Below, piece by piece: positions 22,301-32,406 of a stretch of DNA of 64,000 bases (positions are counted from its first letter, which is position 1; every line of letters begins with the position of its first letter). The stretch is from Thermothielavioides terrestris NRRL 8126 (lineage: Eukaryota > Ascomycota > Sordariomycetes > Sordariales > Chaetomiaceae), in contig NC_016462.1 of NCBI RefSeq assembly GCF_000226115.1, forward strand, positions 1,364,001 to 1,428,000. The letters are read 5' to 3'. Made by a program: the position numbers and the translations under genes. Under the pieces are notes generated by a model, which was not told the origin of the DNA, did not search any database, and worked only from the letters and a program-made list of their open reading frames with translations.

Positions 22301-23317
22301 ATGCCGTTCACCTTGACGTTCTCCACCACGCCGGGCACGCTCGCCTGCATGACATCCTCGAGCGTGTCGGCCACGGCGGCGAACATGTCCGGGTTCACCA
22401 GCCCCCAGATCAGCCCCAGCGCCGTGTTCAGCCACTCGACCGACTCGGGGATGAGGTTCACGACCGCCGTCTCGCCGCGCCTCTGCTCGGCGCTCCACTC
22501 CGTCGCCCGCCCCCGCCGAATCAGGTCCTTGGCCCACAGGAACACGGCCGAGGCCACGCCGGCGCCGAGCGGCACCAGCGCCCACAGGCTGCCGCCGCCC
22601 AGCGCGCGGCCCAGCAAGACCACGGCCAGGAAGAGGCCCGCGCAGAGCACGTTGGCGCGCGCCTCGAGCGCCGCGAACATGGGCTCGTAGCTGACCGCCG
22701 GCGTCGGGTGGAACAGCACGTTGGTCTTCTCCCCGTGGATCGGCACGTCCGTGGTCGCGCCCGCGGCCACCGGCTCCGGCGGCGCCGTCTCGTCCTGCGC
22801 GGCGCGGTATTCCTCGCCCGACTGCGTCGGAAGCGTCTGCCTCGTCGTCGGCTTGCCGAGGTTGGCGTTGGGGATGGTAATCTGTGATCCAGGGGCAGGA
22901 GGAAGGGTGTCAGTTTTTGTTGCTCTGCAGTCGGCCCTTTGTTTTTACGAGGGCCCAGCCGCACGCAAGGGGAAAGGTCCCTTGGAGGGAAGGGGGGGTT
23001 TTTCCTACCATGGGCTGGTCGGCCGCCTTCATGTGGTGCGTGTCGATGTCCTCGATCTCGACGTCCCTGCCCGTGACCGGGTCGCGCACCGTGCGCCGGT
23101 TCTTGCCCGCCGGGCTCTTCTGCTGCTGCTGCTGCGTGGCTGATACGTGGTCCTGCGCCTCGCCATGGCCGCTGCCGGCCCGCAGCTGGGCGTCGACCTG
23201 GGCGTCGCGCTGCTTCTTCTGCCGGTCCAGGCTCTCGACGAACTGCTTGATGTTGGGGATCCGGTTGGTCCCCGAGTAGTGCTGCCCGGACGGGTAGACC
23301 TTCTCGTCGGCGTTCAT
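19345..23317 (-). CDS. Tricalbin-like SMP/C2-domain membrane tether
   Basis: Tricalbin/E-Syt proteins tether ER to plasma membrane and move lipids through an SMP domain. Exons 23317-23009, 22881-19523 and 19459-19345 give 1260 residues; donors are GTAGGA and GTAGGT, acceptors CAG, and both joins are in frame (ADQPM|ITIPNANLG and GLMQW|KPMRSAQ). Order of parts: a hydrophilic N-terminus with poly-Gln, a double hydrophobic hairpin (about 180-225: AGLFLAVVLLGRALGG, WALVPLGAGVASAVFLWA), an SMP-type region (VEWLNTALGLIWGLVNPDMF onward), a first C2 domain (IRIHRATGLSKQDRR, SDPYICVSF), a second more divergent C2 (YCTVLINDELVYKTRT) and an acidic tail. It is close in length to a fission yeast C2 protein of this family. 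Confidence 0.85.
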
Positions 23318-23840
23318 GGCGGCGGTGGTGCTTGGGGTGAGATGCGTGGGTCGGCGAGGATTGACTGATCTGTCTGTCCCTGACGACGGGGGGTGAGGTA
23401 AGTTGCTGATGATACGTAGAAGTAGGACTGTTCAGTTGCTGGTAGGATTCAGAGCCGATGGGCCAGGGCCACCCAAGGTAAGGTAGGTATGGGAAAGGAA
23501 GGCAAGCACTACTGGTAGGGGGGTCTAACACGAGCAGGCGAGTTATATCATCTATAGGTAGGTAGCTAGCCCACGGCACAGCAGCTCGCTGAGAGACTCA
23601 AACAGAGTTCGCGGCTTGTGTTAATACGTAGCTTACCGTGTGGGTAACTGCTCTCTGAGCGTGTAAGCCATCCACAACCAAATTTCCGGAAAGACCAAGC
23701 ACCAGCACCAAGCAGCCTACACTACACGAGCGTAAATTACTGTAAATTGCCAATGGCAAAAAGCCAACCGAGACGATCCGTCATCAGCGTTTGCTTGCGC
23801 TCTGCGCTGGCCTTGCCCTTCTTTTTTTGAGCGACCCAGA

Positions 23841-23891
23841 TGACGTCGGTGGTCGACGGCGCCCCACCGTCCGAGAAAAGGGATGACGTCC
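23841..23891. promoter_or_regulatory. Pair of CRE/ATF-like sites
   Basis: TGACGTCG at 23841 and TGACGTCC at 23884 both contain the TGACGTC core bound by bZIP factors of the Atf1/CREB type. They are 43 bp apart in the promoter side of the tricalbin-like gene. Function is inferred from the motif only. Confidence 0.35.
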
Positions 23892-24300
23892 GTCATGGAA
23901 GCCAACTCCATACCACCTAAATAGGTATTCTATCAGTGAAAGCAAGTGAATAACGGATGACATATTCCGTAAAATATTCTGTAGTTAGTGGTCTATAGTG
24001 CAGCTAATTGATGATTTGCTGACGAAGGCGAGTGGCATTCTTGGCCCCGCGAAGGATCTTGTAAGTTGAACATCACAAGACAGGGCTCGCGCTCGAAGTA
24101 GCCACTCCAGCTTCCATCTGCAGGTCTTCGAATCATGCCGCGGTAGCTTCCAGGAGACGAAACACGCAAGCTACCTATATCCGATGGAAGCTACTGTAAA
24201 TCACCACTTTTCTAGCGGGTTCAAGACCAGGCCGTGTCCTCGGGATAGAGTATGTATCAAAGGAAGAGATGTGTGATTTGGGGAAAATGGATGATTTGGC

Positions 24301-24422
24301 GGGTCAGGTCAGCTACCCAGCCCCCTGCCGGTCAGGTCAACATGGGAGGGTCCGGTCAGGTCAGCATGGGAGGGTGTCGGTCAGGTCAACACTGGATGGG
24401 GTCCGGTCAGGTCAACTACTAC
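24301..24422 (+). repeat. Minisatellite built on GGTCAGGTCA
   Basis: Five copies of GGTCAGGTCA in about 120 bp. The clearest units are two adjacent 24 bp copies at 24328-24351 and 24352-24375, beginning CCGGTCAGGTCA and differing at one base. Copies at 24301, 24379 and 24404 are more diverged. A single extra GGTCAGGTCAGC occurs at 27370. Confidence 0.8.
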
Positions 24423-24871
24423 TCCCTCGGTCGGATCGACTCAGCTTCCCCTGTGCCAGTCTGCTCAACCACGGACTGGACAGGAGCATATACCTATGTA
24501 CTGGGCAGCACAGCACGCTCTCCATTTGAGGTACACAATCCGCAAATGCAGGGAATCATTTGCTCCTTTTGCCATCAATTGCTAGCTAGCTGCATATACA
24601 CACATGGTCCGTCGCATCCATCGTAACTCATTCCAGTCATCATCAAGCCAGTGTACAGGAACGGATATAAACAAAAAACCGAGGTATCAAATGCCCTTGC
24701 CCAACTCCGTTTTCCCCTCGCGCGCTATGCTCCCCTTTGTGCTGCATGCAAAATCCCCCAAAACACATCATTAACCTCCCCAATATCCTTCCCTCCCTTC
24801 CCTCTCCATACAATTCACCACCGCCCTCTCATCCAGTGGACCAGACAAAACAAGACCTTCCGCAGGCGACA

Positions 24872-27025
24872 TCACAACACAGCGCCGCCATCCCGCCATG
24901 GCACCCACCCGCGCCCGCCGAACCCATCGCCCACCGGCCTTGCCGTCATGGTCGGCGTGCCCTCGTCCATCTCCACATCCCCATCCCCATCCCCGTCCCC
25001 GTCCCTAGCTCCCTCGCCGTCCCTCTCCCAACCAGCCTCCCCCCGCAAGGCATTCCGCACATACAACCCTTTCCCCGCTCCCCGGGACTCTTTGCTCAGA
25101 GTATACCCCTTCCCCTTCCCCTGCCCCTCACAACCCTCGCCCTCGTCCTCAGACGCGGACACCACGACGCTACTTGCGTCCGACATCTCCACGTCACCGC
25201 CGCCGCCGCTGCCGAAGCCGCCGACAGCGTCCGCAGACCGCGGGCGGTGCTCGTCAAAGACCGAGTCGCGGCCGGCGGTGCTGGCGCAACAGCAGCTGCT
25301 GCTACACACGCTGGCGGCGGTGGAGGACTCGATGCTCGGGGTGGGGGCCTCCTCGTCGTCCTCCCCATTCCGGTCGGCCGCCGAGGCGGCGGCGGCGGCG
25401 GTGGCGCCGCCGCGGCCGAACATGTCCTCCATTGTCATGGAGGGCAGCCGGTTGTTCATAGACATGGACATGGAGGACATGGAGTAGGGCTCGGGCGTGA
25501 GGTGGCGCACGCTGTGGCTGCAGGAGGAGTCTGGGGTGGAGTGCCGCGTGGGGAGCAGGGAGGAGGGGATCGGGGTCAGGTCGCCGGCCTGTCGCGGTCG
25601 CAGATGGGGTTGGTGAGGCGGGGACGGCGGCGGCGCGGGTGCTGGTGTGGCTTCTCGCGGCGGCGCGGGGGCGGGAGGAGGAGAGCGCGGAACGGCAGGG
25701 GCAGGCGCAGGGGCAGTGGTTTTTGGTGGTGGTGATGGTGGTGTTGTTGTTGCTGTTTTTGCAGATGTTGCTGGAGCAGCGGCGGCGCGGGCGGGCGGCA
25801 CGGGCACCGCGAGGACCGGCACTTGGGTCTGCGTTGCGGCCGCGACGGCCTTCGCCAGCTGCGCCTGGGCGAGGGCTTGCTGGTTCCTCGTGCGCGGCCG
25901 CGGCGCCGGGACGGCAAGCACAGGTACTGACACCGCGGGATCTTTCTTGGCCGGCACGGCGGCTGCCCCGGTGACCGCGCTCTCCCCCTCTCCCTCTTCG
26001 TCCTGTCCGATCGTCCAGACCCAGCGCCGCTTCTTCTCCCGCCGCTTGCTGCTCCGCTTGCGGATGCCGCTGCCCGTCGGCGACCGCGCCACGGGGGTCG
26101 ACGCGTGCATGTTGGCCATGCGCCGGCGCATCTCCTCGAACGGGCCGGGGGTCTGGCCGCCGTCGCGGGTGCTGTCGCTGCCGGGGGCGTCGGCCATGGC
26201 CTGGTCGAGGCTGTTGTCGCCGTCGTCCGAGGACGAGGTCTCGGGCGAGATGGACGTGGGCGTGCTGTCCTCGGCGAGGAGGTCAATGTGCGACTTGGTG
26301 TACTTGCTCGTGGTGATCTCCTGCGTCAGGGGGCTGTTGTAGGCCACCCGCCGGGCGGCCTTCTCTTGCAGCCGCAGGGACTGCCGCCGGGGAGACTCGG
26401 GAGACTTGGAGCTGAGCGGCGGCAGCGGCGAGTTGCGCAGAATGCTGCGCAGGCTGCGCGGGTGGGTGTAGGGCAGCTTTGTCGACCCGGCGGGCATCGT
26501 CGTGCGCCGCTTGGTGTTCTGGCTCGCCGGAGGCAGCGGCCGCGGCGCGTCCAACACGGCGGTCGCCGGCGTCGAGGCCTCGAAGGTGAACACCTGGGTG
26601 CCGTTCTTCTCGGGCGGCTGGGCCGACAGGGGAGGCGTCGCCGTCATGGCAGCGCTCGGGAAGCAGATCTCCCCGGCGACGGCGGGCGATATTGGCTGGG
26701 CGGTGATGGGCGTGTCGAGGTAAGGCCCCCGATAGGAGGCGGGGGTCGCGCGGTCTTTCGCGTTCCCGGCCACATCCTGCGTCTGCAGACGGAGCACTGG
26801 GCGGCCGCCCAAGATCGCCGTGGGCGGGTTCTCCTGCACCGGCGTCGACCGGTCGACGGCTGTGGCGTACACATTGGAGAGCGTGTTGAAAGCTGTCGGC
26901 GACTTGACATCGACGGCCGCGGCGAGGCATCTCGATGTCCGCCCACTCGGCCCGTTGGCAAGGGCCTTGATCTGGAGAGACAGTCTCGGCCTCTTGGGCG
27001 GACTCGTGGGCGACGTGCTCGACAT
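24872..27025 (-). CDS. Large disordered protein of unknown function
   Basis: A single open exon of 717 residues that I do not recognise as a named family. It is mostly Pro/Ser/Ala-rich and disordered, but several islands look constrained: the N-terminal TSPPKRPRLSLQIKALANGP, the block LPYTHPRSLRSILRNSPLPP, and a basic/aromatic patch SSKRREKKRRWVWTIGQDEE near residue 335. The basic patches are candidate nuclear signals. The first ATG in the frame (27025) is in a good position and is followed at once by the conserved-looking SPPKRPRL stretch. Long antisense frames here are composition shadows of the biased codons. Confidence 0.75.
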   Translation of the reverse strand: MSSTSPTSPPKRPRLSLQIKALANGPSGRTSRCLAAAVDVKSPTAFNTLSNVYATAVDRSTPVQENPPTAILGGRPVLRLQTQDVAGNAKDRATPASYRGPYLDTPITAQPISPAVAGEICFPSAAMTATPPLSAQPPEKNGTQVFTFEASTPATAVLDAPRPLPPASQNTKRRTTMPAGSTKLPYTHPRSLRSILRNSPLPPLSSKSPESPRRQSLRLQEKAARRVAYNSPLTQEITTSKYTKSHIDLLAEDSTPTSISPETSSSDDGDNSLDQAMADAPGSDSTRDGGQTPGPFEEMRRRMANMHASTPVARSPTGSGIRKRSSKRREKKRRWVWTIGQDEEGEGESAVTGAAAVPAKKDPAVSVPVLAVPAPRPRTRNQQALAQAQLAKAVAAATQTQVPVLAVPVPPARAAAAPATSAKTATTTPPSPPPKTTAPAPAPAVPRSPPPAPAPPREATPAPAPPPSPPHQPHLRPRQAGDLTPIPSSLLPTRHSTPDSSCSHSVRHLTPEPYSMSSMSMSMNNRLPSMTMEDMFGRGGATAAAAASAADRNGEDDEEAPTPSIESSTAASVCSSSCCCASTAGRDSVFDEHRPRSADAVGGFGSGGGGDVEMSDASSVVVSASEDEGEGCEGQGKGKGYTLSKESRGAGKGLYVRNALRGEAGWERDGEGARDGDGDGDGDVEMDEGTPTMTARPVGDGFGGRGWVPWRDGGAVL

Positions 27026-29174
27026 GGTGCGAGGGGTGTTGGCACTGTGGGCGGCAACTGGGAGGAGGAGCGTGTCGATCAGTCAAGGCCGGGCGGGCTA
27101 ATCTAAATTAAAATCTAGTATCGAGTAGGCCACCTGCGGAAGTTCCCTAAGCCAGCTAGGAAAGAAGGCAGGTGAGCGGGCCAGCGACCTCACTCTCTCT
27201 CTGTTGGCCCAACAGACGAAATGGCGAAGGACTGAGCGTGAGCGCCAGGAGGGGGAGATCGCAAAGGGAGGGCGGCTATATGAGGACAGAGAGGAACAGT
27301 GTGCGCCCGCCGGCGGCTAACGAACTACACTAACTGGTGTCCCATGTTGTGGCAGACATGGAACGTCGAGGTCAGGTCAGCGCAGCGAGCGGGGCCCCAT
27401 GTTCGGAGGAGCGCCATGAGCATGGCCTGTCAGACTGTTCGGGTTTGTCTGGCCTGTCTGGCCGTCTGCAAGCCCCCGCACCGTCCGTTCGACCGCTAGT
27501 TAGTGCGTGCGGAATAGACGCGAATGGCGCCCGTCGCCCATCGCACCCCTCATTCCTTTGTCGGACGAACAGGGAGTGGGATCCTGCAACGCCCCGAGGT
27601 TGGTTGTTGGTCGAAGGAAGCGGGGCCTTTGCGCGTCCAGCACACTTCTCTGCAGCTTGCAGGCGCCAGCGCTCCCTCGTCCAATCACAGCTTCAGCGAC
27701 CCGGCTGGACCCACACGCAACCAGATCACATCGCGCCTATTTTGCGCCAAGCCCATTTTTGCTCCGCTGATTTGGCGGGCGGCTTGGGAACGGATCCGGG
27801 GGACAACCGCGGCCCTTGCTTCTCGAACTCGCCGGCTTCAAGCGGCTGGCGCTAGCACTCAATATCATCGCTGTTCGGTCGTGCAAAATGACCGACTGAA
27901 GGATTCGGTGGCGTCGTAAAGATCTTCACTACTGCGGTAAATGCTCCGTATGCCGGAGGGACTTTGGCCACCCGACGAGCGCACCTTCCCTGGACAAGAA
28001 ACGGCCGGATCCCATTGAAGAAGAGGGGGGGGCGTCAGCCCCCGGGCACTTCACCGTACTCATAAATTAGCGAGGAATCATGGAGTACCTGTGGTACAAT
28101 AGGGCTCTCCAAAGAGCCCAACTCCGCTGCCGGCTCATCCCGGGGGTCTGGGCCTCCCCTGGAGCTTGCTTCTTGTGAGCGGCTGACGGCACAGACGTAG
28201 CGAGCAAATCCGACAGACTGGGAATTGGGGGCCAACGCTGTGGGTTGGCCAGTGCTGACAACCCGAACATGCAACATTCGCTGCAGCTTTGTGTGCTCTC
28301 GTTGGTACTCAAAGAAGCGCAAACAGAGAAAGAAGAAAAGAAAAGCAAACAAAAGAGAATGAAAAGAAAACGACCCGAACGGCAGGAAACACACATTCTC
28401 CGGCACCGCGAGTTCCCGTCGGCTCCGTAGTGTAGAGTAGGAAGAAGCGAGACCAGGCCCGACCGTGCCGCCGGGCGGCAAAGTCCGCGCTCCTCCACTG
28501 TCAAGTGACCGGGTCCGTGGTGTTCCGTACAGTGTCGCTGCAGGGAAGCGCACACCGAAGCTTTCATTAATGGTCTTGCCTCGATGTCGACAAGATTGCT
28601 CGGTGAGAAGGAAGCCGCAAGAGGAGCCGGGCCAGCGAGAGCTTGGGGGGGAACACAGGTCGGGGACAGTCGTGAGTTGACCGACTGATGTAGTTACGCA
28701 TCACTCGCTCAGCGCTCAGCGCATAAATGATTCGTGACGCAAATAAAGGTGAGGTATGGTAGCCAGAAAACCACGCAGGCTGGACACTGATCCCTGTGCT
28801 TGCGAACTCCCTACCCCATTGTACAGTTGGACCGGAGGTACGGAGTGCTCCGTAAGATATCTGACTTCGCTGGTTGGCCCCGTTGGCATATCCGTTGTCC
28901 GACAGCGTGTCGAGACACCACTCTGTAAGACAGTGAGGGACGTGTAGAACAATCTTGCACCAGCTTCCCTTCGCTCAGTCAGTGTACATTCATGTACATA
29001 ATATGCTACCCGCTGAATTTATCCCCCCCTCCCAGTCCGTTGTCGAGGCTGTGGTCCCGCGTACGAACACGCGCAGAAACACGGACAATGCTATCGCACC
29101 GTCCAGCAACATTACGTAGATTTAACTCTCACACTATCGGTACAAACAAGTGATACAGACAGACAGACACACCA
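27026..29174. other. 2.1 kb intergenic region
   Basis: No gene was recognised on either strand. It contains one isolated GGTCAGGTCAGC copy at 27370-27381 like the minisatellite at 24.3 kb, an A-rich stretch at 28318-28370, and otherwise unremarkable sequence. It holds the promoter of the disordered-protein gene on its left and the 3' flank of the TMEM135-like gene on its right. Confidence 0.45.
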
Positions 29175-30867
29175 TCACTTATCACAGCGCGGCCCCAGCA
29201 CGACACCGAGCAGCGCGCCGATCAACCCGCGGACGCGGCGGGGGTTCTCGAGCGCGCAGGCGAAGACGACAGCGGTGCTGGCGGCGAAGGCGAGCGTCTC
29301 GCGCCACTGCATGTCGGCGTTGTAGCGGCGGGGCAGCAGGGCGGCGAGCGCGCGGGGAGCGACGAACAGCGCGACGTCGCCGCGGCGGCGGGCGCTCTCG
29401 AGCAGGATGCTCCAGCCGCAGAGCGCGCAGCCGGCCGCGACGCACGCGCCGCCGTCGATGCGCTGGCGCGCGCCCGGGTGGGAGCCCAGCACGCGCGGCC
29501 CGAGCCGCGTGCGCGCCAGGCACACGCCGTAGTAGAACAGCGCGATGAAGGCGCCGAGGAAGGTGGAGGAGCGGGCGGCCGAGAGCAGCGCGTGGCGCAG
29601 CGCGCGGAGGCTGTTGCTGGTTCTGCTGCTGGTTCTGCTGGTGCTACTGCTGCTGCTGCGCGACGCGGCGAGCACGAGCGCGATGGGCAGGTAGCTGGTC
29701 AGGGCCCAGCGGAAGGAGCGGAGGAAGCGCGAGGCGGCGTGGCGCTCGCACGACGGGCCGCAGCCCATGTGCACCATCTCGCAGGGGAAGGGGATCGACC
29801 GGGCCGGATCTCCCCACTCGCGCGGCCAGCCGTAGTCGGCGCACATGGCGCCGAGCAGCGGGGCCTGGCCGGTGTCGCGGCCATAGACCAGCTCGCCGGC
29901 GCGGCACCGGCGGAGCGCCTCGAGCAGTCGCTCGTCGACGGCGGCGGCGGAGCGGATCCACTTGTCGTAGGCGCGCGGCAGGCGCGACGGCTGGTAGATC
30001 CACGTCCACATGACGATGCCGCTGGAGAGGGCGAAGACGGCCGGGTCGGTGAGCCGGGAGATGGCGGCCTCGACGGGCGTCCACTGGCCGGCGGCCTGCC
30101 GGCGGAGCCTGCGGCGGTGCCACAGCTCGCCGGCGATGACATCGAGCGCGCGCGTGACGGCGAAGAGCGTCAGATCGAGGGTCCGTCCGGCGTACCGGAC
30201 GGGCTTGGAAGCCAGGTGGCCTGGGAGCTCATCGGACCCGGGCTCGGCCGCGGTGCTGGTAAAGCTCGGGCTCTGCTTCGACTGGAGCAGCCGGAGGCTT
30301 AGCCAGGCGGCGATGAAGCAGGCGAGCCACCTTGAGAGCCTGGGACGGGCTGTCAGCAGCGGTGCAAAACAAAGAGGGCTGTGGCAGGGAAACGCGAGGA
30401 GGGAGGGTGCTTCACCTCTTCCGAGACTTCTCGGAGAGATCCTTGGCAAGGCGGTCGAGGATGTCTCGGAGCGGAAGCTGGACGCAAACGCCGGCCGCGT
30501 TAGCGACGCGCAGGCGTGGTGTGACCTAATAGGGGGACGGTTGTGGCGGCCTTGCCTCGAGCAGCGTGCTGCCTCCGACCAGAGCGGCGCAGAAAGCGGG
30601 AAACCCGTGCAAATCAAGCGCGCGCGCGAGGATGCGCCGCAGGGCGGCCAGAAACGGCTCGTCATGCTGTGTGCGGTGTGTGTCGCGTGTCGCGTTCGCC
30701 GGTTTGCGTTGGCTGGTGAGCCGCGGGCCGTATTGGAGCAGCAGGCCCAGCAGCCTCGGTCCGATGCTGGTGGCGCATCCCAGCAGGTACGCTCGCACCA
30801 GCGGGCGCAGCGACGGCGGGATGCTGCTTTCGCATTTTGCCAGTGTGCTGGATGACGAGTTGGCCAT
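29175..30867 (-). CDS. TMEM135-like integral membrane protein
   Basis: Three exons: 30867-30556, 30477-30416 and 30339-29175, for 512 residues. The first intron uses a GC donor (CTCGAG|GCAAGG) with a GCTAAC branch and CAG acceptor; no GT donor fits. The joins give GGSTLLE|LPLRDILDRLAKDL and SRKR|LSRWLACFIAAWLSLRLLQ. Several hydrophobic helices are visible (LSRWLACFIAAWLSL, FALSSGIVMWTWIY, FLGAFIALFYYGVCLA, TLAFAASTAVVFACAL). The pattern, with the RYNADMQWRETLAF ending, resembles fungal relatives of TMEM135/Tim17-like peroxisomal or mitochondrial proteins; this is family recall. A Ser-rich low-complexity run (SSSSSTSRTSSRTSN) comes from a CTG-type trinucleotide tract at 29610-29660. Confidence 0.75.
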
Positions 30868-31319
30868 CGGGGGCAGCCATTCCACGCTGATCACTGCGTA
30901 TAAATGAGGGTAGTAGTGAGCGAGTCTGGTTGAGAAACCGAAAATGGAAGCAGGGCCATAACCCCTGGCATGTGATGAACGTTTCAGGTACGGGTACGGA
31001 TTCGGAATAACTTCTGGTAGTTAAGCCAAAGTTCTTGTTAAATAAATACCTGACTTCAAGTTGGGTCGATCACTGCGCAAATCATGGGAGAGGGAAGTAG
31101 CGTTAACAAAGGTAAGGTACCTATTCAATCGAAGCTCCTCCCAGGTATGCTTGGCTTGGCGGTGGAGACTTCGGATGACAGCCAAACACCCTCGTTGCAT
31201 CCATCCGTTCAACCAATAACGAGCGTTTGTTAAAAGCAGTGTACCGAGCCACCAGGCTTCGTTTCCAATTTCCAACTTCGGTAACTCAACGTCGAGTTAC
31301 CCTCACGACAAGTTACCCT
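30868..31319. other. Spacer TMEM135-like/small bHLH
   Basis: A 452 bp gap. No gene was recognised. It would hold the TMEM135-like promoter and the 3' UTR of the small bHLH gene. Confidence 0.4.
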
Positions 31320-31601
31320 CTACTGCTGTTGTTGATCTTGACCGCGAGACACGTTGCTCATCGACTGCTCCAGCGCCACTTGCAGCACCATATCCTCCAA
31401 CTCGTCGTTTTCCCTGACAATCTGACCGAGCCAATCGGCGATGTGGCCCATCAGGATCGCCCTCTTCTCCGTCGAGCCTTTGTAGCCCGACAGCTCCTTG
31501 AGTTCGGCTTCGAGTTCCAGGGTGGCGTCGCGTCGGCTCTGTTCGCTGGCCGAGTGGTTCTCGAGCTTTTGCTCGCGCGTCAGTTTTGCGCGTTTCGCCA
31601 T
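31320..31601 (-). CDS. Minimal 93-residue bHLH protein
   Basis: A single exon whose product is nearly all bHLH domain. The basic part MAKRAKLTREQKLENHSASE continues as QSRRD, showing the H-x3-E-x2-RR DNA-contact pattern. Helix 1 (LELEAELKEL), a short loop (SGYKGST) and helix 2 (AILMGHIADWLGQIVREN) follow, with a Gln-rich tail. It shares LTxEQxxxNHxxSEQxRRD with the 327-residue bHLH factor at 13430-14485, so the two are distant paralogues of the same fungal subclass. With no activation domain it would act mainly as a dimer partner or repressor; that is inference. The ATG lies in the context GCGAAACGGC-side coding with an upstream untranslated region rich in C/T. Confidence 0.8.
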   Translation of the reverse strand: MAKRAKLTREQKLENHSASEQSRRDATLELEAELKELSGYKGSTEKRAILMGHIADWLGQIVRENDELEDMVLQVALEQSMSNVSRGQDQQQQ

Positions 31602-32406
31602 GGTGATCCGGAGAGACGTTGTTCGGGAAGAGGGTGATTTTTGTGTGTTGAGAGGTTGCTTGCGGATTTGCTTGCTTGGTTGCTGTTCCCGAGATGCTGG
31701 GAACTGGGCACGTGTGCTCCGAGATGGTAGAGACGGGACGGGACTGGAGATAGGAGACAGGAGGCAGGTGACGGGGGAGGAGGCAGCAATATATACACCA
31801 ACGGTTCTCCGCTGCATCAGCCTGCTGGAACGCCGCCTGGCGCTCCCAATTTTTGCAAATTCGAAAACAATTCGGTCATGCATGGCATGGCAAGCAGAAA
31901 AAAAACTGCAAGCGCTGGTCCTTTTGCGTCTGCGGACGAGGAGCCAAGCCACAGTAACCTGCTCCCATGACTTCACATGTTCGATCAAAATTTCTTGCCT
32001 GCATAAATCAGTCCGCTGGCCAGACGATCAAGAACCTTGCAAAAAGATACAGAGCCTAGCGTCATATCTACGCACTCGGGTGATGCCCGGTTACAATTCA
32101 GCTTCAGGCCTCAGCCACGCGGACTGATCTGTCCTTGACATCGAACCGCTCCAACCCGGTATGGTACCTTCATATATATGTACCTGTGAGTTGATACAAA
32201 GGCAAGGAACATGGCGACAACAATTTTCTCCTATCAATATGCTGGAAAACAGACCGCAAGCACCTAGGTAGTACAGCTAAAAACGCCGCGGACGCCTTTA
32301 TGCACTTTCCATGACAGGCCAGTGTCCCGTGTATCATACAATCCACCGTCCGGCAAGCAGCATGGCAAAGAAGGCCTGCCTCCCCCCTTCCCAACCCCCA
32401 AAAAAT
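31602..32406. other. Spacer small bHLH/carboxylesterase
   Basis: An 805 bp gap containing the promoter of the small bHLH gene and the 3' UTR of the carboxylesterase. No other gene is supported. Confidence 0.4.

Larger units (their letters stand above)
23318..24871. other. 1.55 kb intergenic region with CRE-like sites and a minisatellite
   Basis: No gene was recognised. It contains two TGACGTC cores (23841-23848 and 23884-23891) about 525-575 bp upstream of the tricalbin start, a purine/pyrimidine patch, and the GGTCAGGTCA minisatellite annotated separately. Several short frames run through it without family features. Confidence 0.45.

Noticed and set aside
19183..22887. 1234-codon open frame antisense to the tricalbin-like gene
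   Set aside because: It lies exactly opposite the SMP/C2 exon, is Arg/Leu/Val/Ala-rich as GC-biased codons produce in the reverse frame, and has no domain.
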